Source of the DNA: a virus
Virus record (IMG/VR): IMGVR_UViG_3300013306_000001
Coordinates: 1-64,000 of that record
Strand: one strand, 5' to 3'
DNA: 64,000 nt
The notes beneath the pieces were generated by a model, which saw nothing but the letters and a program-made list of their open reading frames with translations, had not been told where the DNA came from and did not search any database. Below are positions 54,595 to 62,792 of this stretch, piece after piece. The first letter of the stretch is position 1. Each line of letters starts with the position of its first letter. The position numbers were made by a program, and so were the translations under genes.

Positions 54595-54669
54595 ATGACA
54601 AACTATTCAGAAGCTGGAAAGCTCTTGGGTGTAGAGGAGGCAGCCGTAAAGGCTGTCGCTTCTTTTTAG
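54595..54669 (+). CDS. Possible 24-aa peptide overlapping a terminator
   Basis: ATG at 54595 to TAG at 54667. TNYSEAGKLLGVEEAAVKAV resembles the opening of some phage muramidases or amidases. There is no ribosome binding site, and the frame overlaps the terminator hairpin, so it may be a gene remnant rather than a product. Confidence 0.2.
   Translation: MTNYSEAGKLLGVEEAAVKAVASF
54639..54667 (+). terminator. Terminator between tail and lysis modules
   Basis: GGCAGCC-GTAAA-GGCTGTC (7 bp) followed by GCTTCTTTTT. Confidence 0.75.
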
Positions 54670-54682
54670 TAAAGAGGTTTAT

Positions 54683-55111
54683 ATGAACATCAGTCAAAAA
54701 GGTATTAGTCTTATTAAGAGTTTTGAGGGATTATCTCTTAAAGCTTACAAAGACTCTGTTGGTGTAACCACAATTGGGTATGGCTCAACTGGCCCAGATG
54801 TTTCAATGGGACAAACCATCACAGAAGCTCAAGCGGAATCTTTGTTGAAGAGTGACCTTTCAAGGTTTGAGAAAGGGGTCAGTGATCTAGTTACTGCTCC
54901 ACTTAATCAAAACCAATTTGATGCTTTAGTTAGCTTTAGCTTCAACCTTGGCTTAGGTAATCTCAAATCCTCGACTCTACTGCGAAAACTGAACTCTCTG
55001 GATTATTCAGGTGCAGCTAGGGAGTTTGAAAGATGGAACAAAGCTGGCGGTAAAGTTCTTGCTGGACTAACTCGTAGACGCATTGCAGAGAGAGATTTGT
55101 TTCTTTCATAG
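54683..55111 (+). CDS. Endolysin, GH24 lysozyme type, 142 aa
   Basis: ATG after AAAGAGGTTTAT. Catalytic E-D-T arrangement typical of T4/P22 lysozymes: Glu15 (IKSFEGLSLKAY), Asp24 (KDSVGV) and Thr30 (TIGYG). Continues with FDALVSFSFNLGLGNLKSST and a C-terminal GLTRRRIAERDLF. Length 142 is close to P22-type enzymes. It lacks a signal peptide or SAR helix, so it needs the holin for release. Confidence 0.9.
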   Translation: MNISQKGISLIKSFEGLSLKAYKDSVGVTTIGYGSTGPDVSMGQTITEAQAESLLKSDLSRFEKGVSDLVTAPLNQNQFDALVSFSFNLGLGNLKSSTLLRKLNSLDYSGAAREFERWNKAGGKVLAGLTRRRIAERDLFLS

Positions 55112-55120
55112 GCATACATA

Positions 55121-55459
55121 ATGACAGACGTAAAGAATGAAACAGTTCCACTAACAGTAGATACACAAACAGAAGCTACGATCACTTCTACAGTATCCTC
55201 AACCCCTAAGAAACTGGAGATAGTAAGTAACTGGCGTAAGGTTTTACTTACTTGGAGCTTTTGGCTTCATATGGGCTCTGTGATCTTAACCTTCGTTGAT
55301 CAACTCTTGCCGTTTTTGGGTCTATTAGAACCAACGATGACAACTCAAACCTACGCCTTACTAATGTTCACGTTCAACGGACTAGGCTTGTTTGCAAGGT
55401 TTATCAAGCAACGTAAGTTGTGGGAATACAAACCAGAGGATAAGGACAATGTTCAGTAA
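55121..55459 (+). CDS. Holin-like protein, 112 aa
   Basis: Ten bases after the lysozyme. Residues 38-60 (KVLLTWSFWLHMGSVILTFVDQLLPFLG) and 75-95 (YALLMFTFNGLGLFARF) are membrane helices, with polar N- and C-termini. Position and topology match phage holins that make the lysis pore. It overlaps the spanin gene by 11 nt. Confidence 0.65.
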   Translation: MTDVKNETVPLTVDTQTEATITSTVSSTPKKLEIVSNWRKVLLTWSFWLHMGSVILTFVDQLLPFLGLLEPTMTTQTYALLMFTFNGLGLFARFIKQRKLWEYKPEDKDNVQ

Positions 55460-55934
55460 CCTATTCTCTGGTGCTACTCTGTATATCATACTAGCTCTGT
55501 TGGCTTCGACAGCAGGATTTGGCTACCTTTCTTATAGTTTGAGCAACGATAAGGCTGTAGCAGTAGCTCAGCTTAAAGATGCTAATAAAGCGATTCTAGG
55601 CTATCAAAAGGCCGCTGAATTAAAGGATTCTTCTTGTAAATTAGACGACCAAGCAGTTGTTGAATCTTTAACAGAAAGAAAAGAAGTTAGGAATAAGATT
55701 GATAATTTAGTTGTTAAAATAAATAAACTCAAGACAGGAGTTGCAATAGCACCTTCCAATATAGAGACAAATAAAAATGCGAAAACTACTACAATTTATG
55801 GCTCTGAGTTGCTTTCTCTTGATTTGCGTCTCTTGCTCGACTCAGCCTATTGCATTGCAAGCCCCGAAGACAGTATATGTGGGACCACCGGACAGCCTTC
55901 TAGTGTACCCTTGCAAAGCAAGCCCATCAGGTGA
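55449..55934 (+). CDS. Inner-membrane spanin (Rz-like), 161 aa
   Basis: ATG at 55449 after TAAGGACA, inside the holin end. N-terminal anchor ATLYIILALLASTAGFGYLS then a periplasmic coiled coil (VESLTERKEVRNKIDNLVVK) and a Pro/Ser end. With the overlapping o-spanin, it links and fuses inner and outer membranes in the last lysis step. Confidence 0.75.
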   Translation: MFSNLFSGATLYIILALLASTAGFGYLSYSLSNDKAVAVAQLKDANKAILGYQKAAELKDSSCKLDDQAVVESLTERKEVRNKIDNLVVKINKLKTGVAIAPSNIETNKNAKTTTIYGSELLSLDLRLLLDSAYCIASPEDSICGTTGQPSSVPLQSKPIR

Positions 55935-56064
55935 AAGTGTAATGGATTTGGCTGTAGCATACAGCAAGAATACCGGCTGTATTGCTATGTGGCAAAAGCA
56001 AATGGACAAGATTAAACAGAACAAGAAAGCGCAGGAGGCTCTTTATAATGTCAAGCCCAAGTGA
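55777..56064 (+). CDS. Outer-membrane spanin lipoprotein (Rz1-like), 95 aa
   Basis: Begins inside the Rz-like gene in another frame, as in lambda Rz/Rz1. Signal peptide RKLLQFMALSCFLLICVSC with lipobox CVSC, then PIALQAPKTVYVGPPDSLLV, a Pro-containing mature region. Longer than Rz1 (95 versus about 60). Its presence indicates a Gram-negative host. Confidence 0.75.
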   Translation: MRKLLQFMALSCFLLICVSCSTQPIALQAPKTVYVGPPDSLLVYPCKASPSGESVMDLAVAYSKNTGCIAMWQKQMDKIKQNKKAQEALYNVKPK

Positions 56065-56365
56065 TGCTAATACAAGGATGAACAACCTGATTGAGCGTGC
56101 ATGTATTGCTCTGTTAGGTATTTGTGTCTCAGTGATGTTCATTAGCTATCAAAGTGTGACCAAGGACGTTAAGGACGCTAATGATAAGATCATCCTCTTG
56201 CAAATGGATAAGGTTGGAAAGTCTGACATGCGTGAATTTGAGGTTAGAACTAACTCTCGTATGGATGCGGGCTTTTCAAGTTTAGCACAGAGAGTTGATA
56301 GTAATCAGCAGGATATTCTCAGACAATTCCAGTTTTACTTTGATAAGGCTAAGAGTGGTCGATAG
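56048..56365 (+). CDS. Small membrane protein of the lysis region, 105 aa
   Basis: ATG at 56048 after CAGGAGGCTCTTTATA. A hydrophobic helix (ACIALLGICVSVMFISYQS) is followed by a long polar helix (VKDANDKIILLQMDKVGKSD). N-terminus short and basic. Together with the next gene, it could be a second holin or antiholin. Confidence 0.5.
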   Translation: MSSPSDANTRMNNLIERACIALLGICVSVMFISYQSVTKDVKDANDKIILLQMDKVGKSDMREFEVRTNSRMDAGFSSLAQRVDSNQQDILRQFQFYFDKAKSGR

Positions 56366-56376
56366 GGAGATTGCAC

Positions 56377-56730
56377 ATGGTCTGGGTGATTATAGAAAGA
56401 TTTGTTCATCTCATGACCTTAGTTCTTTTGATATTGATGATTAGTATCATCTTCAATAATAATAAAACTGGGGATGAAAGGAATACTTTTAGCTTAAAAC
56501 TAGAAGAGTTCAGGCAGGAAAGTAAGAAGGTTACGGCAAGTAATGTAACTTATATTGAAGGTAGGATTAATACTCTAGCTGAGATTCAAGATAGTTATCA
56601 GGTAAGTACAAGTAATAAAATGTATATCCTTGAGAAGCGTATGGATAAACTTGAACAGCAGAATAAGTTAGCACCTAAGATCATCAACAATAATAACTCT
56701 AATGCAGTGATAAACACCATGCTGCCTTGA
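56377..56730 (+). CDS. Small membrane protein with coiled coil, 117 aa
   Basis: ATG at 56377 after AGGGAGATTGC, preferred to a TTG at 56371. N-terminal membrane helix (LMTLVLLILMISIIF), then a coiled-coil tail (EFRQESKKVTASNVTYIEGR) and an Asn-rich end. Same topology as the gene before it, possibly a duplicated pair. Lysis-related by position only. Confidence 0.5.
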   Translation: MVWVIIERFVHLMTLVLLILMISIIFNNNKTGDERNTFSLKLEEFRQESKKVTASNVTYIEGRINTLAEIQDSYQVSTSNKMYILEKRMDKLEQQNKLAPKIINNNNSNAVINTMLP

Positions 56731-56804
56731 GAGAAAGAATAAAAATAAGTACTGCCCTAGCAGACATTTGAGGTTACGCCATTAACCCTATCTTAGATAA
56801 TTAA

Positions 56805-56843
56805 AAAGCTCCCTATCCAATCACGGAAGGGAGCTTTCTTTTT
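56805..56843. terminator. Bidirectional terminator between convergent blocks
   Basis: AAAGCTCCCT (56805-56814) pairs with AGGGAGCTTT (56828-56837), followed by CTTTTT on the plus strand and by TTTTTAA on the minus side. It stops both rightward late transcripts and leftward ones. Confidence 0.85.
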
Positions 56844-56852
56844 GCCTAAATT

Positions 56853-57056
56853 TTACCAACTACTGTAGTTAGTTACATCTTTATTGATAAACAGTTCTTC
56901 ACAAACAAATGAAGTCTTTGTACCAAGACCAGTAGGAACTACTTTAAAATAGAATTCATACTCTTTTTCATTTAGTTCCTCAAGAGCTTTAATTTTCTTC
57001 CTAAGTTCGTCTACATTCTTATTTTCTACAATGTCCAAGCTTAGCCAGATATTCAT
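56853..57056 (-). CDS. Small hypothetical protein, 67 aa
   Basis: Charged helix (VDELRKKIKALEELNEKEYE) then beta strands (YFKVVPTGLGTKTSFVCEEL). It looks like a small phage protein; start just after the upstream stop. Last leftward gene before the terminator. Confidence 0.55.
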   Translation of the reverse strand: MNIWLSLDIVENKNVDELRKKIKALEELNEKEYEFYFKVVPTGLGTKTSFVCEELFINKDVTNYSSW

Positions 57057-57057
57057 A

Positions 57058-57267
57058 TCATTCCTCCAAATTAGTCGTCTTAACGCTACTCTCGAAAGAC
57101 TTTTCCAAATCCTTCAGACTCTTATTAATCACTTGTTGCTTCTGTTCAACTACACTCACACCATCTTCAATCTGAGACTTCTTCCAGTCAAGCCAGAGAT
57201 AGCCGCCTAGTAGCACTGTGGCTAAGAGGAAGAGTGTAGCAGCAATGTCGATCAATGGTCCTTTCAT
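57058..57267 (-). CDS. Small membrane-anchored coiled-coil protein, 69 aa
   Basis: ATG after AAGGAGAATAAT. Membrane helix (IAATLFLLATVLLGGYLW) and then a coiled coil (VVEQKQQVINKSLKDLEKSF). Single-pass membrane protein, function unknown. Confidence 0.55.
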   Translation of the reverse strand: MKGPLIDIAATLFLLATVLLGGYLWLDWKKSQIEDGVSVVEQKQQVINKSLKDLEKSFESSVKTTNLEE

Positions 57268-57277
57268 ATTATTCTCC

Positions 57278-57589
57278 TTATGGATAACGAATGATCTTAA
57301 CTTTCTTCGATTTCTCTACAAGCTTTTGACGAAGTTTTTCTTGTTTATTATCTTCTTCAATTTTTAGAACAATGTCAATAATTTTCTTAGCCCTCTCTAG
57401 AGAGCCGTATGGTCCAAATTCTTTTGCAAAAGCTTCTTTGCTCATGCTGCTTGTGTAACCCATCCAATCAAGTTTAAGTCTTGCTGGATACCAAGACAAG
57501 GAGTCCTGCCATACGTGGACCTCTGCCAGATATTCTGTAACATCAACACCATCGTAGGTTTTGGTTGTCTGTTTAATGCGTGTTCTCAT
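57278..57589 (-). CDS. Hypothetical protein, 103 aa
   Basis: ATG at 57589 is favoured by GAGGAAAGAATT; an upstream in-frame ATG would extend into the HNH gene. Product basic with YLAEVHVWQDSLSWYPARLK and a Lys-rich C-terminal helix. Not recognised. Confidence 0.5.
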   Translation of the reverse strand: MRTRIKQTTKTYDGVDVTEYLAEVHVWQDSLSWYPARLKLDWMGYTSSMSKEAFAKEFGPYGSLERAKKIIDIVLKIEEDNKQEKLRQKLVEKSKKVKIIRYP

Positions 57590-57611
57590 AATTCTTTCCT
57601 CAAGTCCACAA

Positions 57612-58288
57612 TTAGTTTCCGAAATTTTCACCATAGTAGTGAAGTTCTGCTTGTTTCCTGATGGCAACAGCTTCGTCGTAATCTTTATATGCACCTAAAC
57701 ATAATCTCTTACCATTGGTGCTTATCCTTACCCTCCAGTTACTATTTGCAGCTTCCCAAGAGACCCCTGTTGTACCAGAAGTATTGGTTATGGGGGTGTT
57801 CTTGTTGATAGCTTGTAAATAGGTATCCACCCAACGGCAATTTTCTTTTGTATAGTTGCCGTTTGGATCAATCCTGTCCAGTGTAAGATTATCAGAGTAT
57901 CCTTTGCTCATGTCCTCCCAAAACCCTTCAAAATTTTCCCACGCAGGATCGTATGAAACACCTCTCCCTCCATAACTTAGGTACGAATCATTTTTCTGGT
58001 TGTTACATCTAGCCTTCATCCCACTCCACGTTTGGTATTGCCGTGTTCCATGAAAACCATGTGTTGTGTTATTCTTACCGACCCTAACACTTGACTCTCT
58101 AAGAAGACAACCGCACGATTTTACATTTCCTTTTATAATTTGCCTTGTAAGTAACACAACGCTATTACCACAATCACAAAGACAATTCCAATAATCTGCT
58201 TGATAATGACTTTTATCCGATAAGGTCAAAGCAGTTAATCTATTAAATTTTGATTTTGAATATCTAACCCTTTATATTTTGCACTCAT
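57612..58288 (-). pseudogene. HNH/AP2 homing endonuclease gene with 5' frameshift
   Basis: The main frame (57612 to about 58268) encodes CLCDCGNSVVLLTRQI and KSCGCL, an HNH-type part (YSDNLTLDRIDPNGNYTKEN, CRWVD) and an AP2 part (SGTTGVSWEAANSNWRVRIS). No ATG in this frame. An ATG at 58288 with GGAG upstream reads MSAKYKG in another frame and stops after 17 codons; one extra base in AAAGGG (near 58270) would join it to RYSKSKFNRLTALTLSDK. So one base appears lost. A weak TTG start at 58229 could give a shortened protein. Confidence 0.6.
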
Positions 58289-58289
58289 A

Positions 58290-58889
58290 TTAACTCCACA
58301 AACTCCTATGAATTTTAATCAACCGAATAAGCATTTCTTCTTCTTGTTTAAGATAGTCTTCTTTGTTCTCAAAGTCAACATTTTTTCTGTCTTTATTGGC
58401 TTTCCACCAATTATAAATCTCGTTCTGTTCAATTGCTGCAAGAGCTTGTGGTGTGAGAGTGCCATATTTAGGACTGTCAGACTCAACTCCCCAATCCTCA
58501 TCATAGGTGAGCTTCATTTCCCACTGATGTGTCTCAAGACCTTTCTCTTGCTCGATAAACTTTTCAAGCTCATAGAACAAGCAGACAGGGATACGATACA
58601 CAAGGTCGTACCATTCACCTTTCTTCAAACCACCATCAAGGACGTGAGAGTTACCTTTAGAGTTCTTCAGATAAATCTTGACAGAATAGATCAAGTCTGA
58701 AGGGAACAGGATAATGTCTTGAAGTTTGTCAATGACGTGTTCAAGCTTAGGTGTCTTGTCTACACCAGTTGAAATACGTTCTGTAAGCATATCAAAAGTA
58801 AGCGGTTTCTTAGAATCCTCTGAAAGCATCCAAGAGAATACTTTTGAGTCAGACCAGTAAGACTTTCGGTATTGTTTATAGAATTTCAT
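58290..58889 (-). CDS. Hypothetical protein, 199 aa
   Basis: ATG at 58889 after ATGGAGAAATAAA, not the earlier ATG that lies before the terminator hairpin. Mixed alpha/beta with many Lys, Glu and Trp (KTPKLEHVIDKLQDIILFPS, LEKFIEQEKGLETHQWEMKL). No domain recognised. The HNH ATG begins 2 nt after its stop. Confidence 0.6.
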   Translation of the reverse strand: MKFYKQYRKSYWSDSKVFSWMLSEDSKKPLTFDMLTERISTGVDKTPKLEHVIDKLQDIILFPSDLIYSVKIYLKNSKGNSHVLDGGLKKGEWYDLVYRIPVCLFYELEKFIEQEKGLETHQWEMKLTYDEDWGVESDSPKYGTLTPQALAAIEQNEIYNWWKANKDRKNVDFENKEDYLKQEEEMLIRLIKIHRSLWS

Positions 58890-58901
58890 TTTATTTCTCC
58901 A

Positions 58902-58939
58902 TAAAGAAAAAGGCTCACATCCCCGAAGAGACATGAGCC
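58902..58939 (-). terminator. Strong terminator with UUCG loop, minus strand
   Basis: On the minus strand a 12-bp fully paired stem (58939-58912) closes on a UUCG tetraloop and is followed by TTTTTCTTT. It ends the NrdJ-side transcript. Confidence 0.85.
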
Positions 58940-58964
58940 AAGGATAGCACATCAGATTATTGTG

Positions 58965-59156
58965 TCAAGTTTTTGTTAGGCAATTTTTACACATACAAAC
59001 GTCATTCATTTCTAATCCTTTGCTCTGTACACTGAAACACCAGCAGACGTTCTTACCTAACATAATATCGCATCGAACTGGCATTTCACATCGAGGACAA
59101 GAGTGAGTCACGTTAGATTGTGTACCAACCTTTTCCATTAGTTCTACGTAGTCCAT
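58965..59156 (-). CDS. Small Cys-rich protein after NrdJ, 63 aa
   Basis: ATG after GAGGTATAG, seven bases after the NrdJ stop. Six or seven cysteines (HSCPRCEMPVRC, VCWC, CMCKNC) suggest one or two zinc sites. It is placed like glutaredoxin-type genes beside reductase genes, but has no thioredoxin fold motif. Could be a zinc-binding partner; unknown. Confidence 0.55.
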   Translation of the reverse strand: MDYVELMEKVGTQSNVTHSCPRCEMPVRCDIMLGKNVCWCFSVQSKGLEMNDVCMCKNCLTKT

Positions 59157-59163
59157 CTATACC

Positions 59164-61386
59164 TCAGTTGAAGACAATTTCACACACGCCACCACTACAG
59201 CCGACAGCTCCCATAGTATCTACATCTGTGTAGCTCTGTTGAGACAAGTCTTTAGAAAAATCTACATCAACAAAGTTTGTATTGATACTGACCCATTTAT
59301 GAAGGTTATGACAATCCTTCAACATAAAAGTAAGTTTCATAACATCTCCGTCAAAGTTCTTTTCTGCAAACTTCTTAACTCGACGTACCCAATCCCGTTT
59401 CAGCAAATCACTAGAATCTTCTGGATCAAGCTTCAATCCAAACCCAAGCGCTGTATCACATGCCATCCACAAGTTGTTACCAAATGCTTGCAATGCACCA
59501 ACAATCAAGCCAGATGCAAACATTGAGCTATCACCATACATATCCAGAATCTGCTGTGCTGTAAACACTTCAGTGAACGGAGCTTGAGCATATGCACGAT
59601 CACCCATAGAGCTGAGAAGGGAAATACCAGCAAACCACTTACGGTTGTTGTAGATATATTCCTCAACCTCATCCCAATCATCAACTGTAATAGTATTACT
59701 TACATTGTGACGAAGATCAGGGTCAACACACAGTTCATAGTTTGTACCATGTTCAATCCAATATTGCTGAGCAGTCTTAACATAATCAAGCTGTTTCACG
59801 CCCATCAAATCTGATTTGTAGATACTTCCTTCTTTACTCTCAACAGGGAAGCTAACTACAACATCTGTCCCGTTACTACTCCAAACACTTGACTCAACCA
59901 TTTTAGGGTTAGTCTTAGTAATGATGCGAGTAACCTCATCTCCAACATTCATCTGTACATTTCGTAGATATTTAGGGCTGTGTTCCCCATGAATACCTGA
60001 AGCCGTACCCAACACAACAGAGGCATTGCCACTTGGTTTTACTGCTGTAGTTCGTGCTGCTTGATTAATACCAAGAAGAATAGCAACAACAGAGTTGATA
60101 TCTTTAACAACTGTTGCACCATCAATCATGTTTTGTGGATCAAACAGAACATCAGGATTATTCATCCAACCTGTAATACTCACACCAAGTAGAGCTTCTT
60201 TTTCTGTGATTCGACGTGTAGCATCAGACAGATATTTGAAATTAGAGTAACCAGCTTGCAGAGTACCAAGGATTGCACCAGCTTTACAAGCTCGGAAGAA
60301 TGACTCTTTATCTACGCATCGACCGCCATTAATCTCCGTCAGATTACAAAATTGAAAGCCCGATTCACCATTCTCCGCAACTGGCAACATGCCAATTTCT
60401 ACACAAGGGTTGAAACAGAACTCTTTATTCTCAGTAAAGATGAAACCGGGTTCACCAAAGTCTTTAACAGATTTCATAATATTAGCCCATTCTTCACGAC
60501 TAAGTTCATCACGAACAAGCATTACAGAGTTATTGCTACGACCACGTTGAGGGTTATCAACAAACCAGTCACCAGTTTTGGCCTTCAACATCAACTCATC
60601 ATCTTTATCAAACATACAGATGGTTGCTGATCGGCGAACACCACCACTTAAAACAGCGTCAGACATATGCATAACAAAGTCATAGGCTGTGATTGTAGGA
60701 ACGCTAACACCCTCTGTTTTACCCTCAACTAATGCCTCTAGCAACGCTTCACACTTGACCAACGCACTACGCAACCCGTCTGGGCCAGGAGCTTTAAAAC
60801 CGCCGCTAATCAAAGCTCCTTTAGGTCGAATCTTATTGAAATCAAAGTGTACTTGACAGCCTTTATAATCAGGGAATGTACCGCCATCTACAAAATAGCT
60901 GCTGAACAATACGCCAAAAGCATCTGCCCAACCTTCAATTGTGTCTGGAACCTGAAAAACTTTTACTTTCTTTTCATAACGCTTATGTACTTTTGGTAGC
61001 TTAGCAATGTGATGAGATTGTACAGAGAACCCAACACCACAACCACACAACAGAAGGTACATACACTCTTGGAAGAATGCTGCGCGGTCACAATGAGATA
61101 CGGAGCAATTATACATACGAGCTTCGTGTTTAAACAGTTGCTCACCACCAAACTGTAATGCTCGTTGTGCCCCTAGCACAACTTTATCTTTATAGGCTTG
61201 TTCTGCAAAAGAGATATATTCTTCAAGCTCTGGTGTCATAACAGCAGCATATTTCTGCCGATGCATATTCATTACACGAGAGACTGATTCATCCCAAGTT
61301 TCATATCCACCCTTTACTTCGTCCCAACGAGAGTAGCCCATGTAAAACTTTGATTGACTCATCATATTTTTGCCAGCGGTATTCAT
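59164..61386 (-). CDS. nrdJ: Class II (adenosylcobalamin-dependent) ribonucleotide reductase, 740 aa
   Basis: ATG after GGAGTTGT. The monomeric RTPR-type enzyme: opening SKFYMGYSRW, MYNCSVSHCDRAAF and a radical-site region FNPCVEIGML...FQFCNLTEING. The C-terminus GCSGGVCEIVFN carries Cys730 and Cys735 in the CX4C form that re-reduces the active site. Length 740 is nearly that of the Lactobacillus leichmannii enzyme. It converts ribonucleotides to deoxynucleotides using B12, without a separate radical subunit, in both oxic and anoxic conditions. Confidence 0.85.
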   Translation of the reverse strand: MNTAGKNMMSQSKFYMGYSRWDEVKGGYETWDESVSRVMNMHRQKYAAVMTPELEEYISFAEQAYKDKVVLGAQRALQFGGEQLFKHEARMYNCSVSHCDRAAFFQECMYLLLCGCGVGFSVQSHHIAKLPKVHKRYEKKVKVFQVPDTIEGWADAFGVLFSSYFVDGGTFPDYKGCQVHFDFNKIRPKGALISGGFKAPGPDGLRSALVKCEALLEALVEGKTEGVSVPTITAYDFVMHMSDAVLSGGVRRSATICMFDKDDELMLKAKTGDWFVDNPQRGRSNNSVMLVRDELSREEWANIMKSVKDFGEPGFIFTENKEFCFNPCVEIGMLPVAENGESGFQFCNLTEINGGRCVDKESFFRACKAGAILGTLQAGYSNFKYLSDATRRITEKEALLGVSITGWMNNPDVLFDPQNMIDGATVVKDINSVVAILLGINQAARTTAVKPSGNASVVLGTASGIHGEHSPKYLRNVQMNVGDEVTRIITKTNPKMVESSVWSSNGTDVVVSFPVESKEGSIYKSDLMGVKQLDYVKTAQQYWIEHGTNYELCVDPDLRHNVSNTITVDDWDEVEEYIYNNRKWFAGISLLSSMGDRAYAQAPFTEVFTAQQILDMYGDSSMFASGLIVGALQAFGNNLWMACDTALGFGLKLDPEDSSDLLKRDWVRRVKKFAEKNFDGDVMKLTFMLKDCHNLHKWVSINTNFVDVDFSKDLSQQSYTDVDTMGAVGCSGGVCEIVFN

Positions 61387-61398
61387 ACAACTCCTTAT

Positions 61399-62064
61399 TT
61401 ATAAATATTTAGTTTCTTTGTTCGTAGAGTGATATAACCTAAGATTCCAAACTCTAGATGTTAAAGCTTCAGCTACATCGCTTCTAAAACAGGGCTGTAA
61501 TGCATACCAACTTACAGCTTTTTCAATTTGTATTGACTTCTCCCATTGCCAAGCCTTGTGAGCTACGAACGGATCAGATGTCATACCCAGATGTTTATAC
61601 CCTCCACCAAAACAGTTGACTCTAGCAAAGAAAGGGTTAATCAAGTTCTTTCCTTTATACCTCCTTTTGTCATAAGCAACACCCACAGGTGTAGTTGTGT
61701 TTGTTGTAACTAGCCTAAGTAAGGTATTTATCTCGTGCGGTACAAAGACACAACTATCTTCGCAATAGTGCTTGTTACCCGGCGATAATATGTCTTTATC
61801 TAGATCCATTCCTTCCCATATGAATGTCTTCATCGATAACTTAAAACTTGAGAAGTATTTCCAGTTGTCTGTTACTGTGGCCTGTTTATAAGTAGGGAAT
61901 TTCAACTTAAACTCTTCTGATTTTGTTCTCCGTAAAACATCTTTCCAACTTGCATATATGGGGCACATTGTCTGTTTACCATTGTCATCTGTAACGATCA
62001 CATTATAGTCAGCATCATTGATACCCCAACCCCAAACTAACTTATTCCTTTTCCTAAGCTGCAC
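61399..62064 (-). CDS. AP2/HNH-type homing endonuclease-like protein, 221 aa
   Basis: GTG start at 62064, overlapping the upstream gene. Sequence WGWGINDADYNV, then W...L.RTKSEEFKLKFPTYKQ, LDKDILSPGNKHYCEDSCVF, VPHEINTLLR and a C-terminal SRVWNLRL. A close relative of the partial gene at 2-514 (same FPTY, LDKDIL, GNK.Y and SRVW.LRL landmarks). Inserted directly upstream of NrdJ. Probably mobile. Confidence 0.65.
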   Translation of the reverse strand: MQLRKRNKLVWGWGINDADYNVIVTDDNGKQTMCPIYASWKDVLRRTKSEEFKLKFPTYKQATVTDNWKYFSSFKLSMKTFIWEGMDLDKDILSPGNKHYCEDSCVFVPHEINTLLRLVTTNTTTPVGVAYDKRRYKGKNLINPFFARVNCFGGGYKHLGMTSDPFVAHKAWQWEKSIQIEKAVSWYALQPCFRSDVAEALTSRVWNLRLYHSTNKETKYL

Positions 62065-62419
62065 CCTTGTGTTTCTCCATCTGCTCTAGAATCATCCCAG
62101 TGTTATTACTTTGTGCTCCCATGTTCAACAAGTCAATACGTAGGTTAAGCTCACAACTCTCTACAATAGCTTCCCAGCTCGCAGCCCCTTGAGTTAGCCA
62201 TTCACCAGTACGCTCATGACCCTGATACATCAGACAGTCTACGATATTCCCACGAAGATTACGATGTTTGCAAACTACTTCATCTACTCCCATGGCCACA
62301 TCCAATCCGTTATTAAAAAGAAATTTATTAATCTCTTCTTTATTGTCTTCCCCAAATGCTTGGGCGAACCCTTCACAGAGAAGTAAATCTGACAAACTCA
62401 AATTAAATCCTACGGCCAT
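62054..62419 (-). CDS. Hypothetical protein, 121 aa
   Basis: ATG at 62419 after GGGAAGAATAAA. Contains FNNGLDVAMGVDEVVCKHRN and KHRNLRGNIVDCLMYQGHER, a pattern of small phage proteins of unknown role; helical and acidic. Coupled to neighbours by short overlaps. Confidence 0.55.
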   Translation of the reverse strand: MAVGFNLSLSDLLLCEGFAQAFGEDNKEEINKFLFNNGLDVAMGVDEVVCKHRNLRGNIVDCLMYQGHERTGEWLTQGAASWEAIVESCELNLRIDLLNMGAQSNNTGMILEQMEKHKGAA

Positions 62420-62420
62420 T

Positions 62421-62603
62421 TTATTCTTCCCCAACCAAAATACTACGAGCAGCTTCCATTACAGCATCGGAAACATCATTGAATGAATCTTTACTATCAA
62501 TAGCATTCCTAAGCTTGTTTCGATCAACACCAGCTTCTTCAAAAACTGTAAGGAAAGCACCCCAAGCTTTATCTTCAAGGTAGCAAAGTTGTTCGTAATT
62601 CAT
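62421..62603 (-). CDS. Small helical acidic protein, 60 aa
   Basis: Fully helical (YEQLCYLEDKAWGAFLTVFE). Overlaps the upstream stop. Not recognised. Confidence 0.5.
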   Translation of the reverse strand: MNYEQLCYLEDKAWGAFLTVFEEAGVDRNKLRNAIDSKDSFNDVSDAVMEAARSILVGEE

Positions 62604-62791
62604 TCTGTGTACTCCTCAAAAGCTTCTTGTGGTGAACTACCACCTTCATACAGCTCAATAAACTCTACAATGTTCTCTTGTACAACCAACCAAGCATCTT
62701 CTTTCTTCATCAGGAATCCACGCTTCTTTAGGATGTTGATCAAGTCTGCAATCCAAGATGATACGTTATAGTCATCACGTTCAATAATCAT
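62600..62791 (-). CDS. Small helical protein, 63 aa
   Basis: ATG after ATGGAGAAATAAA, one base after ThyX. Helical (IADLINILKKRGFLMKKEDA) and acidic at the end. Same ribosome-binding leader as the gene at 58889. Confidence 0.5.
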   Translation of the reverse strand: MIIERDDYNVSSWIADLINILKKRGFLMKKEDAWLVVQENIVEFIELYEGGSSPQEAFEEYTE

Positions 62792-62792
62792 T

